Source: Tenacibaculum larymnensis
GTDB lineage: Bacteria > Bacteroidota > Bacteroidia > Flavobacteriales > Flavobacteriaceae
DNA: 64,000 nucleotides
NCBI RefSeq assembly: GCF_028829235.1
Contig: NZ_JAIWJY010000011.1
Coordinates: 1-64,000 of the forward strand
Direction of reading: 5' to 3'
Shown: piece after piece, positions 1-8,665 of the stretch
Layout: the number at the start of each line of letters is the position of its first letter
How positions within the stretch are numbered: the first letter of the stretch is position 1
The notes under the pieces: model-generated
What the model saw: the letters and a program-made list of their open reading frames with translations, nothing else
Database searches by the model: none
Told to the model about the DNA's origin: nothing
Position numbers and translations under genes: made by a program

Positions 1-588
1 TTCATCTATATAAGCACGCTGTAATATATCTTCTACTAAATAATCTTCATTCTCCGTTTCTGGTTTGTACTCTGACTTTAATGATAACTTAAATAAATTT
101 GCTGTGGTATTATACCAAAAGGCTTTCCAACCACTTCTTAATTCTTTTACATTATCAAAAGCTGTTTTTCCTGTTTGACGGTGGATTAACTTTAAAAGGA
201 TTCTTCCTTCAGTTCTTGTTAATTTCTTTAAAGGTGCTGTTAACTCTTCTTCTAAATACTTCTGAATTCTTTTTATGTATTTTCTTTTTTTACTTTTTGA
301 TTTAACTCTAGCTAGACGAGAGTTTACACTATCTACTCTTTTTGCCGCCAAAATTGCGTAGGGATATGCTTTGAATACTTTTTTACGAAGCCAATAATAA
401 TATAGAATATCTTTTTTTTCTTTAAACTTATGTTTTGGAAGTACTGTTACTTCATTTAGCTCTATCATTAAACTATCTCCTTCCCTTATCAAGATATATT
501 CGTCATTAAAGTTTGGTAATGTATCTCTAATTTGCGCACTTAAAGCTGTTACAAATAATAATAAGTATATGTATAGTAATTTTTTCAT
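1..588 (-). CDS. DUF4294 family secreted protein (3' end beyond window)
   Basis: Reading from the ATG at 588 gives an open frame of 196 codons that runs off the window edge with no stop, so the C-terminus is missing. It begins with a clear signal peptide (MKKLLYIYLLLFVTALSAQ), followed by a basic, alpha-helical body rich in Lys and Tyr with a YYYWLRKKVFKAYPYA segment. I recognise this as the DUF4294 family, which is confined to Bacteroidota and has no assigned function. A candidate promoter lies 28 bp upstream of the start, so it is probably transcribed alone or as the first gene of an operon. Envelope location is inferred from the signal peptide only. Confidence 0.75.
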   Translation of the reverse strand, partial: MKKLLYIYLLLFVTALSAQIRDTLPNFNDEYILIREGDSLMIELNEVTVLPKHKFKEKKDILYYYWLRKKVFKAYPYAILAAKRVDSVNSRLARVKSKSKKRKYIKRIQKYLEEELTAPLKKLTRTEGRILLKLIHRQTGKTAFDNVKELRSGWKAFWYNTTANLFKLSLKSEYKPETENEDYLVEDILQRAYIDE

Positions 589-615
589 TTGATTTTTTGA
601 TAAGCAAAAGGATTC

Positions 616-644
616 CAAATGTATCATTTCTCTTTTAAAACAAA
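616..644 (-). promoter_or_regulatory. Candidate Bacteroidota promoter of the DUF4294 gene
   Basis: On the minus strand TACATTTG (623-616) matches the Bacteroidota -7 consensus TAnnTTTG exactly. TTTG (644-641) lies 17 bp upstream as a -33 element. The start codon follows 27 bp downstream. The -33 element overlaps the T-tract of the terminator of the preceding gene. Confidence 0.5.
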
Positions 645-671
645 AAAACTCATGAAGTATTTCATGAGTTT
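642..671 (-). terminator. Rho-independent terminator of the PLP acyltransferase gene
   Basis: AAACTCATGAA (646-656) pairs perfectly with TTCATGAGTTT (661-671) around a 4-nt loop, followed on the minus strand by a run of T. It lies 25 bp beyond the stop codon at 696. Confidence 0.8.
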
Positions 672-695
672 TTATTTATTTTTTGCATTTTCTTA

Positions 696-1949
696 TTATT
701 CTGCCATAATTGAAGCTGCTACTTGCTTATAAGTTCCGTTCTCTAATTTTTCGCGGATTGCAGAAAATGCTTCGATTGTTTCATTTACGTCTTCAATTGT
801 ATGACGTGCTGTTGGAATTAATCTTAGTATTATTAATCCTTTAGGTATTACTGGGTATACTACAATTGAACAGAATACTCCATGATTTTCTCTTAAATCA
901 TTCACCATTGCCATGGCTTCTGGAATTTCTCCTTTTAAGTATACTGGTGTTATACACGTTTGTGTTGTTCCTAAATCAAAACCTGCTTCTCGTAAACCTG
1001 ATTGTAATGCATTGGTTATTTTCCAAAGATTTTCTTTAAGTTCTGGCATAGTACGAATCATATCCAAACGTTTTAAAGCACCTTTTACCATTGGCATTGG
1101 TAAAGATTTTGCAAACATTTGAGATCGCATATTATATTGTAAGTATTGAACTACATCTTTATCTCCTGCAAAGAATGCTCCAATTCCTGCCATAGATTTT
1201 GCGAACGTCGCAAAGTATACATCTATTCCGTCTTGTACTCCCTGTTCAAATCCTGTTCCTCTTCCTCCTTCTCCTAAAGTTCCAAACCCGTGTGCATCAT
1301 CTACTAATAAACGGAAGTTGTATTTTTCTTTTAAGGCTACTATTTCTGCTAAACGTCCTTGTTCTCCTCGCATTCCGAATACCCCTTCAGAAACTAACAA
1401 AATTCCACCTCCTGTTTTTTCTGCCATTTTGGTGGCACGCTTCAAGTTTTTCTCACAGCTTTCTATATCATTGTGACGATAAACAAAACGTTTTCCTGCA
1501 TGTAAGCGAACTCCATCTATAATACATGCATGTGTATCCATGTCATATACTATAATATCGTCTTTTCCTACTAAAGCATCAATTGCTGATACCATTCCTT
1601 GGTATCCGAAGTTTACTAAATAAGCTGCTTCTTTCCCAACAAATTCGGCACATTCTTGCTCTAATTGTTCATGGTATTTTGTGTGACCTGACATCATACG
1701 AGCTCCCATAGGGTACGCCATACCATCTGTAGCAGCAGATTCTCCATCTACTTTTAAAACTTCTGGATGATTTGCTAATCCTAAGTAGTCATTAATACTC
1801 CAAGTTATTACTTTTTTTCCATTGAAAGACATACGGTTAGAAATTGGTCCTTCTAATTTAGGAAACACATAATATCCTTCTGCTTTATCTGCCCATTTTC
1901 CTAAAGGTCCTTTATCTCCTTTAATTCTTTCAAATAAATCTTTAACCAT
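696..1949 (-). CDS. Alpha-oxoamine synthase family PLP enzyme (serine palmitoyltransferase / cysteate acyltransferase type)
   Basis: This 417-residue protein belongs to the fold-type I alpha-oxoamine synthase family, which condenses an amino acid with an acyl-CoA and releases CO2. Visible active-site elements are His140 (DMDTHACIID, stacking on the PLP ring), DDAHG at 217-221 and the PLP lysine K251 in FATFAKSMAG. The full-length sequence closely resembles the soluble serine palmitoyltransferases of Bacteroidota, which make the sphingolipid long-chain base. In gliding marine relatives, close homologues use cysteate and make capnine for sulfonolipids; sequence alone does not separate the two. 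2-amino-3-ketobutyrate CoA ligase is a less likely alternative. It is a single gene with its own promoter and terminator. Confidence 0.8.
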   Translation of the reverse strand: MVKDLFERIKGDKGPLGKWADKAEGYYVFPKLEGPISNRMSFNGKKVITWSINDYLGLANHPEVLKVDGESAATDGMAYPMGARMMSGHTKYHEQLEQECAEFVGKEAAYLVNFGYQGMVSAIDALVGKDDIIVYDMDTHACIIDGVRLHAGKRFVYRHNDIESCEKNLKRATKMAEKTGGGILLVSEGVFGMRGEQGRLAEIVALKEKYNFRLLVDDAHGFGTLGEGGRGTGFEQGVQDGIDVYFATFAKSMAGIGAFFAGDKDVVQYLQYNMRSQMFAKSLPMPMVKGALKRLDMIRTMPELKENLWKITNALQSGLREAGFDLGTTQTCITPVYLKGEIPEAMAMVNDLRENHGVFCSIVVYPVIPKGLIILRLIPTARHTIEDVNETIEAFSAIREKLENGTYKQVAASIMAE

Positions 1950-1974
1950 TGTTATTTTTGATTTTTATAGGATG

Positions 1975-2005
1975 CGAAAGTAGTGCTTTTTAACAGATTT
2001 TCAAA
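1975..2005 (-). promoter_or_regulatory. Candidate promoter of the PLP acyltransferase gene
   Basis: Minus-strand TACTTTCG (1982-1975) is one mismatch from TAnnTTTG. TTTG (2005-2002) lies 19 bp upstream. The start codon is 25 bp downstream. Confidence 0.35.
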
Positions 2006-2077
2006 AATTACCTGCTGTTTCATTTTCAATAAATAATAAAAACACTACTTTATTAAACCTATAAAGTTCTTCAGTTT

Positions 2078-4294
2078 TTAGGTTAAAATGTTTGATTTTA
2101 GCTCTTCTATAAATGGTTGTTTATATAATCTTTTTCCTAATGCTTTATGAATTGCATTTGCTACTGCTCCTCCTGCAGGTGGTAAACCTGGTTCTCCTAA
2201 GCCTGTTGGTGCTATTTCATTTTCTACAAAATGTACTTCAACCTTGGGAGTTTCATTTATTCTTATTAATCGATAGTTATCAAAATTTCTACTTGATGGT
2301 TTTCCTTCATTAAAAGTTAAATTACCATACATAGCATGTCCAATACCATCAATTACTCCTCCTACTACTTGATTTTTAGCTCCTGTTGGATTTACAACGA
2401 TACCACAATCGACTGCTGCAACTACTTTTGTTACCACTGGTACCCCATCCTTTAACTCTACTTCAGCTACTTCTGCTACGTGGGTATTATGACTGTAATA
2501 AGCTGAAAAACCTTGATAAACTCCTTCTTTTGCTTTACCCCAGTTTCCTTTTTCTGCAGCCAATCTAATTGCATCTTGCATTCTTTTTCCTGAGTACTGA
2601 ATTTTTTCGTCTTTCGTTTCTTTTACATTTTCTAGTAAATCTAAACGCAATTGTACTGGATCAACCTCTAGTTCTTGTGCTAATTCATCAAAAAAGCATT
2701 GTTCTGCATATCCTAAAAAGTTGGTATATGGTGCTCTCCAAGCTCCTGTGCTGATATTACTTTTATAATTTCCTGTTGATACTTTATAGTTTGGAATACA
2801 TCCAGCTGGAAAGAAATGTGGAATTAATCCATACATATTATCATTAATTGCTGCTTCTTTTAAATGATATCCTGTTACTTTTCCATCTTTAATTGATGCT
2901 GCTATTTTATATTTAATAGCTGGTCGGTAAATACCTGCTATTATATCTTCTTCTCTTGTTGAAACCATTTTTACTGGTTTCTTAATTTTATCAGATATTT
3001 CAAGGGTTTCATATACAAAGTCTCCATACAACCTTCTTCCAAATCCTCCTCCCATTCTTGTCATTTCTACATGTACCTGCTCTAAATTACGCCCTAGCAT
3101 TTCTGATGCTACTTGAGCTGCATACTCTGGGGTTTGCACAGGACCTACTAAATGAACCTTATCTGGTGTTACATTTGCATAGAAATTCATTGGCTCCATA
3201 CAGTTGTGAGGTAAAAAAGGCGAATGATAGGTGCGTTCTATGACTTTATCCGCTTCTGAAAATGCTTTTTTTACATCTCCATCTTCTCTTCTTACATCAA
3301 GTTTATCTTCATTTAATAAGCTTAACAGTTTTTCATCATGAAGCTTTGTATCTTCAAGTTTAGAGTCAGCTTTCCATGTAGCCTTGATAGCTTTTGCACC
3401 TTTTATAGCAGCCCAAGTATTTTTAGCTATTACTACTACTTTATCTGATTTTGGTAATTTGAAAGTCCAATTATTTTTACCTGATTCAATAAAGTTCCTT
3501 GCTTTTTCTCCTATTGTAATAACATCTATTACTCCTGATATATTTTTGGCTTCCGATGCATCAAAAGATTCTAAAGCATCACCAAAGGCTGGTGGTCTTA
3601 CTACAGCTGCATAAACCATTCCTTCCTCTTTATAATCTAATCCAAATAAAGGCTTTCCTGTTACTATTTTTTCTACATCAACATTTATAGCATCTTTACC
3701 TATGATAGAAAATTCTGAAGGTTTCTTTAATGTTACATTTTCTGGAACTTCTAATATTGCTGCTTCTTTAACCACTTCTCCATAGCCTAATTTATCGCCA
3801 TTTGCATTGGTAATTACACCTTTTGATGCAGAACAAGTAGCTGCATCAACACCCCATTTTACTGCTGCTGCATTTATTAACATTTGTTTAGTTGTAGCCC
3901 CTGTTTGTCTTAATGCTGTCCAACCCAAACGAATAGATTGACTTCCTCCAGCTAATTGACGGGTATAATTTTTTGTATCTAACGGAGCTTGGACTACATG
4001 TACTTTGTCCCATTCAACATCTAATTCTTCGGCAATAATCATCGGCATTGATGTTTTTACTCCTTGTCCAATTTCTGGATTGGGAGAGTAAATAGTTACA
4101 TAACCTTCATCGGATATTTTTATGAATGCGTTAAAATCATTAAAATTTAGATTTTCAACATCTACAGATGGTTTTACATTAGGTTTACAGGCAGTAAATA
4201 GATTAAATCCAATCATAATACCACCACTAGCTAATGCAGAAGTTCTTAAAAAGTTTCTTCTGCTAAACGTGAAGTTTTTTTCTTGTGTACTCAT
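2078..4294 (-). CDS. Molybdopterin-dependent hydroxylase large subunit (isoquinoline 1-oxidoreductase beta-like), Tat-exported
   Basis: 738 residues, the usual length of IorB-type subunits of the xanthine oxidase family. The N-terminus has a twin-arginine signal (SRRNFLR at 11-17 followed by a hydrophobic stretch). Cys36 in LFTAC could also be a lipidation site, though Phe at -3 makes this weak. GGGFGRR (415-421) is the molybdopterin contact, and GLGE (698-701) supplies the catalytic glutamate E701. It hydroxylates an unknown aldehyde or N-heterocycle in the periplasm, passing electrons to the [2Fe-2S] subunit encoded just upstream (12 bp gap). No cytochrome c subunit or XdhC-type maturation gene is adjacent. 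The true substrate cannot be read from the sequence. Confidence 0.85.
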   Translation of the reverse strand: MSTQEKNFTFSRRNFLRTSALASGGIMIGFNLFTACKPNVKPSVDVENLNFNDFNAFIKISDEGYVTIYSPNPEIGQGVKTSMPMIIAEELDVEWDKVHVVQAPLDTKNYTRQLAGGSQSIRLGWTALRQTGATTKQMLINAAAVKWGVDAATCSASKGVITNANGDKLGYGEVVKEAAILEVPENVTLKKPSEFSIIGKDAINVDVEKIVTGKPLFGLDYKEEGMVYAAVVRPPAFGDALESFDASEAKNISGVIDVITIGEKARNFIESGKNNWTFKLPKSDKVVVIAKNTWAAIKGAKAIKATWKADSKLEDTKLHDEKLLSLLNEDKLDVRREDGDVKKAFSEADKVIERTYHSPFLPHNCMEPMNFYANVTPDKVHLVGPVQTPEYAAQVASEMLGRNLEQVHVEMTRMGGGFGRRLYGDFVYETLEISDKIKKPVKMVSTREEDIIAGIYRPAIKYKIAASIKDGKVTGYHLKEAAINDNMYGLIPHFFPAGCIPNYKVSTGNYKSNISTGAWRAPYTNFLGYAEQCFFDELAQELEVDPVQLRLDLLENVKETKDEKIQYSGKRMQDAIRLAAEKGNWGKAKEGVYQGFSAYYSHNTHVAEVAEVELKDGVPVVTKVVAAVDCGIVVNPTGAKNQVVGGVIDGIGHAMYGNLTFNEGKPSSRNFDNYRLIRINETPKVEVHFVENEIAPTGLGEPGLPPAGGAVANAIHKALGKRLYKQPFIEELKSNILT

Positions 4295-4306
4295 GATTGA
4301 AAGTTT

Positions 4307-4768
4307 TTAAGACATTTTATCTGCAGCTAATGCAACTGCCTTTTCTATTCTATTGTATGCAGCACAACGACAAATATTACCTTGCATTGCTTCTCTTATC
4401 TCTTCTTTTGAAGGATTTGGATTTTCTTTTAAAAAGGAAGCAGCTGTCATAATTTGACCTGCTTGACAATATCCACATTGTGGAACGTCTACTTCTTTCC
4501 AAGCTTCTTGTAATGGATGATCTCCTTCGGTTGATAACCCTTCAATAGTTGTTATTTCTTCATCTCCTATCATTGAAACTTGTAATTGACAACTTCTCAT
4601 TGCTGTTCCATCTACATGAACAGTACAGGCTCCGCATTGTGCTATTCCACAACCGAATTTAGTTCCTACCATATTGAGTTCATCTCGTAAAACCCACAAC
4701 AATGGTGTATCAGCATCTGCCTTAAAGGACACCGACTTTCCGTTAATTTTTAATGTATAATTTGGCAT
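4307..4768 (-). CDS. [2Fe-2S] small subunit of the molybdenum hydroxylase (IorA-like)
   Basis: 153 residues with the two iron-sulphur clusters of this subunit family. Cys40, Cys45, Cys48 and Cys60 form the plant-ferredoxin type cluster (FGCGIAQCGACTV). Cys98, Cys101, Cys133 and Cys135 form the second, four-helix-bundle cluster (QCGYCQAGQI and NICRCAAYNR). It carries electrons from the molybdenum centre of the downstream subunit. There is no signal peptide, which fits co-export with the Tat-bearing large subunit. It is the first gene of the two-gene operon. Confidence 0.9.
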   Translation of the reverse strand: MPNYTLKINGKSVSFKADADTPLLWVLRDELNMVGTKFGCGIAQCGACTVHVDGTAMRSCQLQVSMIGDEEITTIEGLSTEGDHPLQEAWKEVDVPQCGYCQAGQIMTAASFLKENPNPSKEEIREAMQGNICRCAAYNRIEKAVALAADKMS

Positions 4769-4855
4769 TTTGGCTAATTTTTGTTTGTCTCGTGTAAGTT
4801 ACAAAAAATATAAATGCCTGTTTGTTAATGAAGTTCTTTTAAGATAATTTTAAAC

Positions 4856-4883
4856 AAAAAGAGAGGCATATGCCTCTCTTTTT
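4856..4883 (-). terminator. Terminator of purC
   Basis: A perfect 28-bp palindrome, GAGAGGCA/TGCCTCTC flanked by A5 and T5, ends 2 bp from the purC stop codon. It is symmetric and could stop transcription in either direction. Confidence 0.8.
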
Positions 4884-4884
4884 A

Positions 4885-5835
4885 TTATTTGTTTTGTAAA
4901 AACGTCCTTACATTTTTCTCTATTCTATCGAGTACATTTTCAGTATTTGCTTTCACAAAATTTTCTCCTGTGATTTGCTCGTATAGCTCAATATATCTAT
5001 TTGAGATTTCAATAACTTTTTCATCAGACATTTCAGGGATTTCTTGTCCTTCTTTTCCTTGAAATCCGTTTTCAATTAGCCACTGGCGTACAAACTCTTT
5101 TGATAATTGTTTTTGCTTTTCTCCATTTTCTTGACGTTCTGTATATCCATCAGCATAAAAATAACGAGAAGAATCTGGTGTATGAATTTCATCAATTAAT
5201 ACAATTTTACCATCTTTTGTTTTTCCAAATTCATATTTAGTATCTACTAAAATCAATCCTCTTTTAGCTGCTAACTCGGTACCTCTTTGAAATAGTTTTC
5301 TGGTATAGTCTTCTAAAACTAAGTAATCTTCTTCTGAAACAATTCCTTTAACTAAAATATCTTCACGAGAAATGTCTTCATCATGCTCTCCATTATCTGC
5401 TTTAGTAGATGGTGTAATAATTGGCTCTGGGAACTTATCATTTTCTTTCATTCCTTCTGGCATTGCTACCCCACAAAGCGTTCTTTTTCCTGCTGTATAT
5501 TCACGAGCCGCATGCCCCGATAAATATCCACGGATAACCATTTCTACTTTAAAAGGTTCACATAAATGACCTACTGCTACATTTTCATCTGGATTTGCTA
5601 ATAACCAATTCGGAACAATATCTACAGTATCGTTCATCATTTTAGTAGCAATTTGGTTTAAAATTTGTCCTTTAAAAGGTATTTGACGCGGTAAAATTAC
5701 ATCGAAAGCGGAAAGTCTATCAGAAGCAATCATTACCAACAACTCGTCATTGATATTATAAACTTCTCTTACTTTTCCTTTATAAACTTCTTTTTGTCCT
5801 TGAAACTGGAAGTTTGTTTCGTTAATTGTGTTCAT
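4885..5835 (-). CDS. purC: Phosphoribosylaminoimidazole-succinocarboxamide synthase (SAICAR synthase)
   Basis: SAICAR synthase joins CAIR and aspartate with ATP in de novo purine synthesis in the cytoplasm. The family motifs are present: YKGKVREVY near the N-terminus, [32 protein letters not shown] and [11 protein letters not shown]. The length, 316 residues, matches the longer Bacteroidota form. An in-frame start exists 42 bp upstream (5877), but a strong promoter -7 box sits inside that extension, and homologues start near MNTINETNF, so 5835 is chosen. It is a single-gene unit, separated from phoH by its own promoter. Confidence 0.93.
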   Translation of the reverse strand: MNTINETNFQFQGQKEVYKGKVREVYNINDELLVMIASDRLSAFDVILPRQIPFKGQILNQIATKMMNDTVDIVPNWLLANPDENVAVGHLCEPFKVEMVIRGYLSGHAAREYTAGKRTLCGVAMPEGMKENDKFPEPIITPSTKADNGEHDEDISREDILVKGIVSEEDYLVLEDYTRKLFQRGTELAAKRGLILVDTKYEFGKTKDGKIVLIDEIHTPDSSRYFYADGYTERQENGEKQKQLSKEFVRQWLIENGFQGKEGQEIPEMSDEKVIEISNRYIELYEQITGENFVKANTENVLDRIEKNVRTFLQNK

Positions 5836-5859
5836 TATATGTTGTTGTGTTGTTACCCG

Positions 5860-5890
5860 CAAATGTAAACTAATCACTAAATACTGACAA
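5860..5890 (-). promoter_or_regulatory. Candidate promoter of purC
   Basis: Minus-strand TACATTTG (5867-5860) is an exact TAnnTTTG -7 box, with TTG (5890-5888) 20 bp upstream. It lies 24 bp before the ATG at 5835 and inside the alternative longer reading frame, which decides the start. Confidence 0.5.
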
Positions 5891-5897
5891 CTAAAAA

Positions 5898-6851
5898 CTA
5901 CTCGGTTTCTATACTTTTATAAGCTGAAATAATTCTTTTAACTAATCGATGACGGATTACATCTTTATCATCTAAATACACCTGAGCAATTCCATCAATA
6001 TCTTTTAACGCTAATAACGATTCTTTTAATCCTGATACTTGTCTTCTTGGTAAATCTATCTGACCTGGATCTCCTGTAATGATAAATTTTGCATGCATTC
6101 CCATGCGTGTTAAAAACATCTTCATTTGTGCATGCGTAGTATTTTGTGCCTCATCTAAAATAACAAAAGCATTATCTAAAGTACGTCCACGCATAAATGC
6201 TAAGGGAGCTATTTGTATTACTCCTTTTTCTAGATGTGATTCTAATTTTTCATGAGGAATCATATCACGAAGTGCATCGTATAAAGGTTGCATGTATGGA
6301 TCTAATTTCTCTTTTAAATCTCCTGGAAGAAAACCTAAGTTCTCTCCTGATTCTACCGCAGGTCTTGTTAAAATAATTCGTCTTACTTCTTTTTCTTTTA
6401 ATGCTTTTACAGCCAAAGCAACTGCTGTGTATGTTTTACCTGTACCTGCTGGTCCAACAGCAAATAGCATATCATTTTTTTGCATTAACTCAACCATTTT
6501 ACGTTGGTTAGCCGTTTGCGCTTTAATTAACCTACCACTAACACCGTGAACTAATACATCTTTTGCATTTCCAGATTTTCGTATTTCTTCTTCCTTACCT
6601 GTTGATGTTAAGATACGCTCAATACTATTTTCATCTAGCTTGTTATACCTATTAAAGTATTTGATAAGCATTTCTAATCGCTTTTCAAATTCATTTAATA
6701 ATTCAGGTTCTCCAAAAATCTTAAGTTTATTTCCTCTAGCAACTATTTTTATTTTAGGAAAGAATGTTTTTAACTGAGTAATAGTGCTGTTTTGAGCTCC
6801 AAAAAAATCGTTTGGGTTGATTTCTGTTAATTCAATTACGCGTTCGTTCAA
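5898..6851 (-). CDS. PhoH-like ATPase
   Basis: 317 residues of the PhoH family of cytoplasmic P-loop ATPases, often linked to RNA metabolism or stress. The Walker A motif is GPAGTGKT (133-140) and Walker B is FVILDEAQN (229-237). [11 protein letters not shown] further on is the usual conserved segment. The N-terminal approximately 110 residues form a small RNA-binding-like region. The reading frame begins with TTG: no in-frame ATG precedes it and the N-terminus MNERVIEL matches the conserved start of flavobacterial homologues. It is divergent from the SAM hydrolase gene. Exact substrate is unknown. Confidence 0.88.
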   Translation of the reverse strand: MNERVIELTEINPNDFFGAQNSTITQLKTFFPKIKIVARGNKLKIFGEPELLNEFEKRLEMLIKYFNRYNKLDENSIERILTSTGKEEEIRKSGNAKDVLVHGVSGRLIKAQTANQRKMVELMQKNDMLFAVGPAGTGKTYTAVALAVKALKEKEVRRIILTRPAVESGENLGFLPGDLKEKLDPYMQPLYDALRDMIPHEKLESHLEKGVIQIAPLAFMRGRTLDNAFVILDEAQNTTHAQMKMFLTRMGMHAKFIITGDPGQIDLPRRQVSGLKESLLALKDIDGIAQVYLDDKDVIRHRLVKRIISAYKSIETE

Positions 6852-6910
6852 ATGATAAAAGTTTTAATATTATTCACACTAAAAATAATGATTATTTTTC
6901 TTGAATTACG

Positions 6911-6918
6911 TAGTTTTG
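6911..6918 (+). promoter_or_regulatory. Candidate -7 box for the SAM hydrolase-gldFG operon
   Basis: TAGTTTTG matches TAnnTTTG exactly and lies 52 bp before the start at 6971. No convincing -33 TTTG was seen at the right spacing. Confidence 0.35.
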
Positions 6919-6970
6919 TTTAAAATTTCAGCATAATTTTTCACAAATTAATTAACAAACACCTAAATTA

Positions 6971-7831
6971 ATGTCTCTTATTACATTAACTACTGATTTT
7001 GGAACAAAAGACCACTTTGTAGGTGCTGTAAAAGGAGCTATTTATTCTGAGTTACCTGATGCAAAGATTGTTGATATTACGCATGAAATCTCTCCTTTCA
7101 ATATTACTGAAACGGCTTATATTTTAAAGAATGCTTATAAAAGTTTTCCAGATAAAACGATTCATGTAATTGGTGTAGACTCCGAGTTAAGTGTAGACAA
7201 TAAGCATATTGCTTTAGAGTTGGACAATCATTATTTTATTTGTCCTGACAATGGATTAATTTCTATGATTGCTTCTGAAATTAAACCTACTAAAATTGTT
7301 GAAATTAATATTCACGATCGTATTGAAAGTAGTTTTCCTGTTTTAGATGTTTTTGTGCAAGTTGCTTCTCATATTGCTCGTGGTGGTAGTTTAAGTGTTA
7401 TTGGTAGAGAGATTGAAACTTATAAAAAGATTGTTGAAATTAAACCTAAAGTAAACGAACAGCAAACCATTATTTCAGGAGGTGTTATTTATATTGATAA
7501 TTACGGAAATGTGATTACCAACATTAGTAAAAAACAATTTAATACCATAGGAAAAGGTCGTGATTATAAAGTAACAGCAAGACGTTATACCTTTTCTAAA
7601 ATTTACAGCCGATATAATGAGATTGTTGATTTTTCGGTGACTGACAAAAGACAATACGATGGTGAAAAGTTAGCTATTTTTAATTCTGCTGGTTTTTTAG
7701 AAATTGCTATTTACCGAAGTAATTTAGAAACGGTTGGTGGAGCTTCTACTCTATTAGGTTTAGAATACCGTGATACCATTACCATTGAATTTGAAAACCC
7801 TATTAAACCAGAATTTACACCTATAAATTAA
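6971..7831 (+). CDS. S-adenosylmethionine hydrolase (SAM hydroxide adenosyltransferase, former DUF62)
   Basis: 286 residues of the SAM hydroxide adenosyltransferase/halogenase superfamily. The N-terminus has the hallmark LTTDFGTKDHFVGAVKG, with the ribose-binding Asp9. PDNGLI and IDNYGNVITNI mark the second half of the active site. Non-halogenase members cleave SAM to adenosine and methionine using water. The family is cytoplasmic and its physiological purpose is unclear. It opens a compact five-gene run with an ABM protein (4 bp gap), a GNAT, gldF and gldG, and association with gliding genes is conserved in relatives as far as I recall. Confidence 0.85.
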   Translation: MSLITLTTDFGTKDHFVGAVKGAIYSELPDAKIVDITHEISPFNITETAYILKNAYKSFPDKTIHVIGVDSELSVDNKHIALELDNHYFICPDNGLISMIASEIKPTKIVEINIHDRIESSFPVLDVFVQVASHIARGGSLSVIGREIETYKKIVEIKPKVNEQQTIISGGVIYIDNYGNVITNISKKQFNTIGKGRDYKVTARRYTFSKIYSRYNEIVDFSVTDKRQYDGEKLAIFNSAGFLEIAIYRSNLETVGGASTLLGLEYRDTITIEFENPIKPEFTPIN

Positions 7832-7835
7832 ATTT

Positions 7836-8132
7836 ATGTTTGTACGAATAGTAAAAATGAGCTTTCAGCCAGAAAAAATTGAAGAGTTTTTAAACAACTT
7901 CAATTCAAAAAAAGAGTTTATACGAAACTCATCTGGTTGCCGTTTATTAGAGTTATACAGAGACAAAACAAATCCGAGTATATTTTTCACTTATAGTTAT
8001 TGGGATACTGAGCAAGATTTAGAAAACTACAGGAATTCTGATTTATTTAAAGGCGTTTGGGCGCAAACCAAAGTTTTATTTAATGACAAGCCTCTTGCTT
8101 GGAGTGTAGATAAAGTTGAATCGTTAACTTAA
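7836..8132 (+). CDS. Antibiotic biosynthesis monooxygenase (ABM) domain protein
   Basis: A 98-residue single-domain protein with the dimeric ferredoxin-like ABM fold pattern: MFVRIVKMSFQPEKIEEF at the start, SSGCRLLELYRDK, then FFTYSYWDTEQDLENYRNS. Related small proteins act as quinol monooxygenases or have no known catalysis. It sits 4 bp after the SAM hydrolase and its stop codon overlaps the next start by one base, so translational coupling is likely. Function beyond the fold is not assignable. Confidence 0.75.
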   Translation: MFVRIVKMSFQPEKIEEFLNNFNSKKEFIRNSSGCRLLELYRDKTNPSIFFTYSYWDTEQDLENYRNSDLFKGVWAQTKVLFNDKPLAWSVDKVESLT

Positions 8133-8659
8133 TGAATTTATTCAGTCCTTTTCCTGTTTTATATACACCTCGTCTTGTACTAAGAAAACTTGTTAATAAT
8201 GATAAAGATACTGTTTTTAAAATTCGATCAAATTCAGTAGTCAATAAATTTATTGATAGAAAGATTCCTAGTGATATTTCTGATGTGGAAGATTTTATAA
8301 AACTAATTGATGAATTAGTACTTAAAAACGAAGGTATTTACTGGATTATTGAAAACAACAACGAGGTTATAGGTTCTATTGGTTTACGTCATTTTAATGA
8401 TAATTTTTCTTATGCCGAAATTGGCTATGAATTACATCCTGACGCTCACGGAAAAGGTTTTATGAGTGAAGCTTTAAAAGAAGTTATTCAATTTGGTTTT
8501 AGTTCACTTAACTTGAATGAAATTGAAGCTTATACTCATAAACACAATAAAGATTCTATAAATTTGTTAAAAAGGTTTAACTTTAAATTACGTCCCAATA
8601 AAAAAGATAACGACTTCGAGAATAATGTTATTTTTGGACTTCTTAAAAACGAACAATAG
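8132..8659 (+). CDS. GNAT family N-acetyltransferase (RimJ/RimL-like)
   Basis: 175 residues of the acetyl-CoA dependent GNAT fold. The N-terminus LYTPRLVLRKLVNND is typical of the RimJ/RimL branch. The pyrophosphate-binding loop is PDAHGKGFMSEAL, preceded by the beta-4 strand FSYAEIGYELHP. Such enzymes acetylate ribosomal protein N-termini, amino acids or small molecules; the substrate is not predictable here. It is coupled to the ABM gene by a TAATG overlap and lies 6 bp before gldF. Confidence 0.85.
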   Translation: MNLFSPFPVLYTPRLVLRKLVNNDKDTVFKIRSNSVVNKFIDRKIPSDISDVEDFIKLIDELVLKNEGIYWIIENNNEVIGSIGLRHFNDNFSYAEIGYELHPDAHGKGFMSEALKEVIQFGFSSLNLNEIEAYTHKHNKDSINLLKRFNFKLRPNKKDNDFENNVIFGLLKNEQ

Positions 8660-8665
8660 TATTTT

